Shown piece after piece: positions 58,054 to 64,000 of a stretch of 64,000 nucleotides of DNA. Each line of letters opens with the position of its first letter. The stretch's first letter is position 1. This DNA is from Methanoregulaceae archaeon (lineage in GTDB: Bacteria > Armatimonadota > Fimbriimonadia > Fimbriimonadales > Fimbriimonadaceae): positions 1-64,000 of the forward strand of contig JADZEW010000024.1 in the NCBI GenBank assembly GCA_020850325.1, given 5' to 3'. The translations under genes were made by a program, and so were the position numbers. The notes below the pieces were generated by a model that was given only the letters and a program-made list of their open reading frames with translations, did no database searches and was not told where the DNA came from.

Positions 58054-58958
58054 GCTGCCCTCCCAATGGTCTCGACAAAGAACTCTTCGAGTGAACCCTC
58101 TTGCGCGACGACATCGACGACCGCGCGCCCTTCGCGCTGTACACGATCTAGAGCCTTCAGCAGGTTGTGCTTGTCGCTGAACCGGGCACGGTAGGTGTTG
58201 TGACCTAGCTCATTCCACTCCAGAGCGAGGTCCACGAGACTCACCGCACCTTGATAGGTGATCTCAAACTGCCGCAACTCGTCCTTTAGGGCTTGGATGG
58301 GCCGCTCTTCGATAAGCTTGCCCTGATGGATAAGCAGAATCCGGTCGCAGAGCATCTCGACTTCGCTGAGCTCGTGGCTGGAGAAGAACAGCGTGGTGCC
58401 CTGGGCCTGACGCGCCTTCAGCAACTCTCGCAGCTCCTTGCGCCCGATCGGGTCGAGGCCACTGGTCATCTCGTCGAGCACGAGTACCTCAGGGTCGCCG
58501 AGCAGCGACTGGGCGATGCCGACCCGCTGAAGCATGCCCTTGCTGAGGCTGCGGTTGAGCTTGTTCATCGCTTGGCCCAAGCCGACTTGTTCGAGCAGAT
58601 CGGTCGCCGCGCGTTTCAATGCACTTCCGCGGAGGCCCTGGAGTTCACCGTAGAGAGTGAGTGTTTCGAGTGGCGTCAAGTAGGGGTAGTACAGCGCGAC
58701 TTCGGGCAGATACCCGATGCGCCGCTTGGCTTCGAGCGATCCGGCGGGTAACCCAAACACCGAGCAACTGCCCGCGCTTGGTTGCACAAATCCCATCAGA
58801 CACTTGAGCGTAGAGCTCTTTCCAGCCCCGTTCGGGCCCAAGAACCCGACGATCTCACCCGGGTGGACTTCGAAGCTCAGCCCCTGGACGGCGTGAACGT
58901 TCTGCCCGTTCTTCGCGCGATAGCGAACGTGCAAATCCTCTGTAACAATTGCCTGCAT
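58050..58958 (-). CDS. ABC transporter ATP-binding protein
   Basis: ATPase of 302 residues. Walker A is GPNGAGKSST, signature LSKGMLQRVGIAQSL, Walker B VLVLDEMTSGLDP, followed by the switch His in FFSSHELSEVEMLC. The C-terminal extension (about residues 220-302) is of the CcmA/NatA-type. First gene of the ABC-permease-TPR operon. GATACT lies nine bases before the ATG and no strong Shine-Dalgarno is visible. Confidence 0.95.
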   Translation of the reverse strand: MQAIVTEDLHVRYRAKNGQNVHAVQGLSFEVHPGEIVGFLGPNGAGKSSTLKCLMGFVQPSAGSCSVFGLPAGSLEAKRRIGYLPEVALYYPYLTPLETLTLYGELQGLRGSALKRAATDLLEQVGLGQAMNKLNRSLSKGMLQRVGIAQSLLGDPEVLVLDEMTSGLDPIGRKELRELLKARQAQGTTLFFSSHELSEVEMLCDRILLIHQGKLIEERPIQALKDELRQFEITYQGAVSLVDLALEWNELGHNTYRARFSDKHNLLKALDRVQREGRAVVDVVAQEGSLEEFFVETIGRAA

Positions 58959-59019
58959 GCTAAGGGGAGTATCGGCAGATTCCCCGTAGGTATGGAGGAT
59001 GGCGAGGGTTGTGGCAAAG

Positions 59020-59060
59020 CGCAGGGCCTCGTCGCTCCGTGACTCGAAACCTGCGCCTAC
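59020..59060 (-). repeat. GTAG-headed hairpin repeat, family 3
   Basis: Minus-strand GTAG, GCGCAGG, a loop containing TTTCGAGTCACGGAG, and CCCTGCGC. It is the partner of the copy at 22218-22252, with a longer loop. Confidence 0.55.
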
Positions 59061-59081
59061 CTGATCAGGGGAACCCTGAGG

Positions 59082-59105
59082 CCGAGGGTTGCATCGTCCC
59101 CTCGG
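59082..59105. repeat. hairpin repeat, family 2
   Basis: CCGAGGG and CCCTCGG flank the loop TTGCATCGTC, preceded by CCCTGAGG as at 11327. It lies 14 bp after the enolase stop and may help terminate it. Confidence 0.7.
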
Positions 59106-59119
59106 ATCTAGAGGGCACC

Positions 59120-60853
<1,734 letters not shown>

Positions 60854-60888
60854 TCAACGAATAATGCTTCCAGAGCGAACATGTGTGC

Positions 60889-60894
60889 TACTAT
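60889..60894 (+). promoter_or_regulatory. -10 box upstream of glnA, probably leaderless
   Basis: TACTAT lies six bases before the ATG at 60901, after a 60-bp AT-rich tract (60820-60870) unlike the rest of the window. No Shine-Dalgarno fits. Confidence 0.6.
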
Positions 60895-60900
60895 GCATGC

Positions 60901-62337
60901 ATGGCAGAGTTGCGCACGTTCCTGGAGATTCCGTACGACGAGCTTGAAGAGCGAAACCTTGAGGCGAAGCAGCGCCAGCTGAATCGCGAGTCGCCCGCCG
61001 ACCTCGAGGCCTTCTACATCGACTACCTGAACAACGAGAAGCGCATTAAGGCGGTGACGGTCTGTTTCACCGACCTCGAGGGGCGCTTCCACATGCTCGA
61101 TTACGACAAGAAGTTCCTTCTGAAGAGCCATGACAACCTGACCTTCGATGGCTCCTCGATCCGGGGCTTCTCGGTGGTAAGTGAGTCCGATCTGCGCCTG
61201 GCCATCGACTGGGGCACGTTCCGGTGGCTTCCGAGCGACATCTTTGGCCCGGGCAAAGTCATCGTGTTCGGTCTCATTCTGGAGCGCAGCGGCGAGAGCT
61301 ACCGATCCGATTTCCGGGGCCTGCTCAAGGGCTACGCGGATGAGCTTTTCGTGAAGCACGGTTACGAGTGCAACATCGCGGTCGAGTGCGAGGGCTTCCT
61401 ACTCAAGGGGCTGAACGCCGAGCAGAAGTTCCAGTCGAACAGCGGTTTCGAGCTGGTCTCGAGCGGCGGCTACTACCATTCGTTGCCCAACGATCCCCTG
61501 CGCGTGTTCATCGATCGGTTGGCCGAATCGCAGCGGGCGCTCGGCTTCGAGAACGAGAAGGACCACCCCGAGGTGGCGCCGTCTCAGTTCGAGTTGAACT
61601 ACATGTACACGGACGCGGTGATTGCCGCCGACCAAGTTCAGCTTTACAAGCTCACCGCCCGCCAGATCGCGGCGAACATGGGTTGCACTGCCAGCTTCCT
61701 GCCGAAGCCGATCAGCGGCATCAACGGCAGCGGAATGCACACCAACATGTCGATCACCCAGAAGGGCAAGAACATCTTCTACGACGCGAAGGGCGAGGAG
61801 AATCTGAGCAAGTCGGCGTGGGAGTTCGTCGATCGGCTCCTGAACAGCGCCAACGACATCTGCCTCATCTTGAACCCGAGCGTGAACGCTTACCGACGGC
61901 TCGATCCGAACTACGAAGCGCCGAACCAGATCAAGTCCAGCGCGGTCGATCGGACGAGCATGATCCGAATTCCGCTCGGCAACTCAAAGTCGGCTCGGGT
62001 CGAAGTGCGTACCGTCGCGCCCGACGCGAATCCGTACATGGCGTTCTTTGCCCTCCTCAAGACCGGACTCGAGGGTCCGATGACTGAGAAGATCACGAGT
62101 GAAACGCGCCGCACCCGCACCCGATTCCTGCCCGATAACGTCTACGACGCGATCCGGCTGATGAAGCAGAGCGAGTTCGCCACGCTGCTCCTTGGCGAGG
62201 AGAACAAGGAGAAGTTCGTGGATCGCAAGGTGGCGTCCGCCGAGCGCTGTCCGAAGGCGCTGGGTTCCCGGGTGAAGACGAGCGAGATTCTCTACCACCA
62301 CGAGGTCACCAACCAGTACCTCTGGGGCAACTTCTAG
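60901..62337 (+). CDS. glnA: glutamine synthetase
   Basis: Enzyme of 478 residues that makes glutamine from glutamate and ammonia. The beta-grasp domain has VTVCFTDLEGRFHMLDYD and DNLTFDGSSIRGFSVVSESDL; the catalytic domain has IAVECEGFLL, HPEVAPSQFELNYMYTDAV, ISGINGSGMHTNMSI, LNPSVNAYRRLDPNYEAPN and VEVRTVAPDANPYMAF (separate segments), giving metal and substrate ligands. The Tyr of the adenylylation motif NLYDLP is not found, so this is not of the GSI-beta type. ATG 60901 is preferred over 60883, which precedes the proposed -10 box. Confidence 0.97.
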   Translation: MAELRTFLEIPYDELEERNLEAKQRQLNRESPADLEAFYIDYLNNEKRIKAVTVCFTDLEGRFHMLDYDKKFLLKSHDNLTFDGSSIRGFSVVSESDLRLAIDWGTFRWLPSDIFGPGKVIVFGLILERSGESYRSDFRGLLKGYADELFVKHGYECNIAVECEGFLLKGLNAEQKFQSNSGFELVSSGGYYHSLPNDPLRVFIDRLAESQRALGFENEKDHPEVAPSQFELNYMYTDAVIAADQVQLYKLTARQIAANMGCTASFLPKPISGINGSGMHTNMSITQKGKNIFYDAKGEENLSKSAWEFVDRLLNSANDICLILNPSVNAYRRLDPNYEAPNQIKSSAVDRTSMIRIPLGNSKSARVEVRTVAPDANPYMAFFALLKTGLEGPMTEKITSETRRTRTRFLPDNVYDAIRLMKQSEFATLLLGEENKEKFVDRKVASAERCPKALGSRVKTSEILYHHEVTNQYLWGNF

Positions 62338-62351
62338 ATCCGCGTTGCGAG

Positions 62352-63185
62352 CTACTTCCCAAACAGGTACTTGAACACCATCGGAAGCCGCCTTGCCCAG
62401 GCGGCTTCGTTATGTTCACCTCGCGGCTCTTCGAAGTACAAGACATCGCGGCCCGTGCGCCAACCCTTGGTAAGGAGCGCGTCGCGCAAATCTCGCGTAT
62501 CTCGGGCCGCATCCGGACCCTCGGTCGAACCGATATCCAGCCACACCTTAAGCTTGGGACGGGTCGTGAGTTCGGCCACGCGCTTGATCATCACCCGCTC
62601 GTCCACCCAAACCGAAGGCGACATCACGCCGATCTTGCCGAAGGTCTTAGGGCGGCTCAGGCCCAGATGCAGACTGAGGATGCCGCCAAAGGACGAACCG
62701 ATCACCGCCGTACTCGTGGCATCTTTGCGGGTGCGAAACCGCCGGTCGATTTCCGGTTTGATTTCATCAGCGAGCATCCGGCCGTAGTCGTCGGCCTTGC
62801 CGCCGATCGTCGATCCCCTAAAGGTGAACCGGGTCGGCAAGAACTCATCGCCCCGTGCCGCTCCGGCATTCGCCACGGCAACGATGATGATCGGCTCGAT
62901 CAGTCCTGCGTTGATCATCGCTTCGGCGGTCTCGTCGGCGCGCCACTCCTGGTTGGGGATGAAGCTGGTCGCCCCGTCGAACACGTTCTGCCCGTCGTGG
63001 AAGTACGCCACCGGGTAGCGCCGCTTCGGCTCGTTCGCGTAGTTCGGCGGAAGATAGACGAGGACATCCCGGGAGTTGCCGAGCGCCTTGGACTCGAAGG
63101 CCGGCAACTTCTCGATGGTGCCCGTAAGCGACGGTCGGCGCGCGGGTTCTTGCCCAATCAGCAACATCAGCAACGGAGACAGCAT
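62352..63185 (-). CDS. secreted esterase of the esterase D/Fes-like family
   Basis: Protein of 277 residues. After a leader (MLSPLLMLLIGQ) it has the family segments DVLVYLPPNYANEPKRRYPVAYFHDGQNVFDG, IIIVAVANAG and the nucleophile in TAVIGSSFGGILSLHLG; the His is in PRGEHNEAAWARRLP (separate segments). Similar enzymes include enterochelin, feruloyl and S-formylglutathione-type esterases. TACACT lies seven bases before the ATG and there is no Shine-Dalgarno, as in other probable leaderless genes. The 3' part contains a hairpin that may terminate glnA. Confidence 0.88.
   Translation of the reverse strand: MLSPLLMLLIGQEPARRPSLTGTIEKLPAFESKALGNSRDVLVYLPPNYANEPKRRYPVAYFHDGQNVFDGATSFIPNQEWRADETAEAMINAGLIEPIIIVAVANAGAARGDEFLPTRFTFRGSTIGGKADDYGRMLADEIKPEIDRRFRTRKDATSTAVIGSSFGGILSLHLGLSRPKTFGKIGVMSPSVWVDERVMIKRVAELTTRPKLKVWLDIGSTEGPDAARDTRDLRDALLTKGWRTGRDVLYFEEPRGEHNEAAWARRLPMVFKYLFGK
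62384..62413 (+). terminator. possible glnA terminator inside the esterase gene
   Basis: GAAGCCGCC and GGCGGCTTC flank a 7-nt loop, followed by GTTATGTT. It lies 47 bp after the glnA stop, within the convergent esterase gene. Confidence 0.5.
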
Positions 63186-63231
63186 GTGCGCGAGTGTATC
63201 CGCAGGGCCTCTATTCAAGCAAAATGAGCCT

Positions 63232-63606
63232 ATGGACGCTTGGCAGCGGTTCGGACTCGTGTTCCTGGGTTCAGGGTTGGGCGGAGTCGCCCGTTACGCA
63301 GTTCAAACGTGGGCGCTGGAGCGCCGCCCCGATTACCCCTTCGGCACACTCGCGGTCAACATCATCGGCGGCTTGCTAATCGGGCTGTATGCCTCGTACG
63401 CCGCCCGCCACGGCTGGGGCGAGGAATGGCGGCTCTTGCTGCCGGTGGGGCTGCTGGGTGGATTCACGACCTTTAGCGCATTCACCGCGGAGAGTGCTCG
63501 CATGTGGTCGGATGGACGCATTGATCGCGCCCTAGGCTACGTCCTCGTGAGTGTGGTCGCCGCGTTCCTTGCATGCGCGGCGGGGAGTTGGCTGGGTTCG
63601 CGGTGA
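63232..63606 (+). CDS. crcB: fluoride efflux transporter CrcB (Fluc)
   Basis: Small membrane protein of 124 residues with four helices. GLGGVARYAVQTWALERRPDYPFGTLAVNIIGGLLIGLYA and LLPVGLLGGFTTFSAFTAESARMW (separate segments) carry the conserved Arg, Asn and the Na+/Phe-box residues of the Fluc dimeric channel. It expels fluoride. The ATG at 63232 gives the normal start. No fluoride riboswitch was seen in the 46 bp upstream. The stop overlaps the GTG of the next gene as GTGA. Confidence 0.95.
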   Translation: MDAWQRFGLVFLGSGLGGVARYAVQTWALERRPDYPFGTLAVNIIGGLLIGLYASYAARHGWGEEWRLLLPVGLLGGFTTFSAFTAESARMWSDGRIDRALGYVLVSVVAAFLACAAGSWLGSR

Positions 63607-64000
63607 AATCGCTCATTGCCGTCCGAGACCGGATCGCCCGCGCCGCCGAATCGGCGGGCCGCGATCCTGACTGGATCACCCTTATCGCGGTATCCAAGAC
63701 CCACCCGGTGTCGGCGATCCAGCAAGCGTACGACGCGGGCCACCGCGACTTCGGCGAAAGTCGCCTTCAAGAGCTGCTGCCCAAATGGGAGGCGCTACCG
63801 AAGGACATCCGCTGGCATTTCATCGGCACGCTGCAATCGAACAAGGCCAAGCGTGCCGCCCAACTGGGGGTTGTGATCCACACGATCGAGGGCGCCCATC
63901 AACTGCGCGAGATCGGCAAAGGCGCTCCGCCAGAGGGCTTGGACGGCCTGATCGAGGTGAATACTACGGGAGAACACCAGAAATCGGGGATTTCTCCCAT
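63603..64000 (+). CDS. YggS/PLPBP-family PLP-binding protein (partial)
   Basis: The first 132 codons of a gene that continues past the window. It starts with GTG overlapping the crcB stop (GTGA). VRDRIARAAESAGRDPDWITLIAVSKTHPV contains the PLP Lys in AVSKTHP; FGESRLQELLPKWEAL and WHFIGTLQSNKAKRAAQLG are the family hallmarks (separate segments). These proteins keep PLP balance and bind the cofactor without known catalysis. The C-terminal part is missing only because of the window edge. Confidence 0.93.
   Translation, partial: MKSLIAVRDRIARAAESAGRDPDWITLIAVSKTHPVSAIQQAYDAGHRDFGESRLQELLPKWEALPKDIRWHFIGTLQSNKAKRAAQLGVVIHTIEGAHQLREIGKGAPPEGLDGLIEVNTTGEHQKSGISP

Noticed and set aside
63186-63231. 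Possible fluoride riboswitch before crcB
   Set aside because: The 46 bp available are too short and lack the conserved GGNGAUGG start and pseudoknot pattern.

Overview
The window reads as a chromosomal segment of a GC-rich, diderm, free-living bacterium, most likely Armatimonadota of the Fimbriimonas type. That placement is an inference from four PEP-CTERM proteins, two DUF1559-type prepilins with the [24 protein letters not shown] leader, a lone flagellin, and many secreted hydrolases and lipoproteins. No rRNA, tRNA, CRISPR array, prophage or intact transposase was seen.

Layout. 0.1-2.1 kb: PEP-CTERM protein, HEAT-like protein, enoyl-CoA hydratase. 2.1-6.5 kb: a coupled operon read leftward, LacI-type regulator, secreted GH13 amylase, prepilin and small membrane protein, with an operator at its promoter. 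6.5-12.9 kb: lone receiver domain, LmeA-like protein, thioredoxin reductase, HExxH protein, sigma-28-driven flagellin, FAH-family protein. 12.9-24.1 kb: sodium/solute symporter, M28 and M14 peptidases, S15-type hydrolase, SGNH hydrolase, TPR protein, AraC-type regulator. 24.1-37.2 kb: rseP-dxr, queA cluster, pabB-pabC fusion, large glycosidase-like protein, pyruvate dehydrogenase E1 alpha/beta. 37.4-43.1 kb: three paralogous lipoproteins interrupted by a ppc remnant that has lost its middle. 43.2-50.4 kb: PEP-CTERM proteins, prepilin, purF, HPPD, PAP2 phosphatase. 50.4-55.3 kb: rbsB/rbsC-like transporter with a class II aldolase but no ATPase, then a GT4-esterase-NIL operon. 55.5-64 kb: secreted protein, ABC exporter with a His-tailed TPR protein, enolase, glutamine synthetase, esterase, crcB and the start of a YggS-family gene.

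The most interesting signal is regulatory. The 12-bp palindrome GAATACGTATTC occurs three times: at the lacI promoter, inside the amylase gene, and 42 kb away over the -35 region of a PEP-CTERM protein built of two starch/glycogen-binding-like modules. This suggests one alpha-glucan regulon joining a secreted amylase, a pseudopilin and a sorted surface glucan-binding protein. Two further genome-level signals stand out: families of intergenic hairpin repeats with conserved loops and covarying stems, one carrying a GTAG head as in REP/BIME elements, and many genes with a -10 box 6-8 nt before the start codon and no Shine-Dalgarno, implying leaderless mRNAs.
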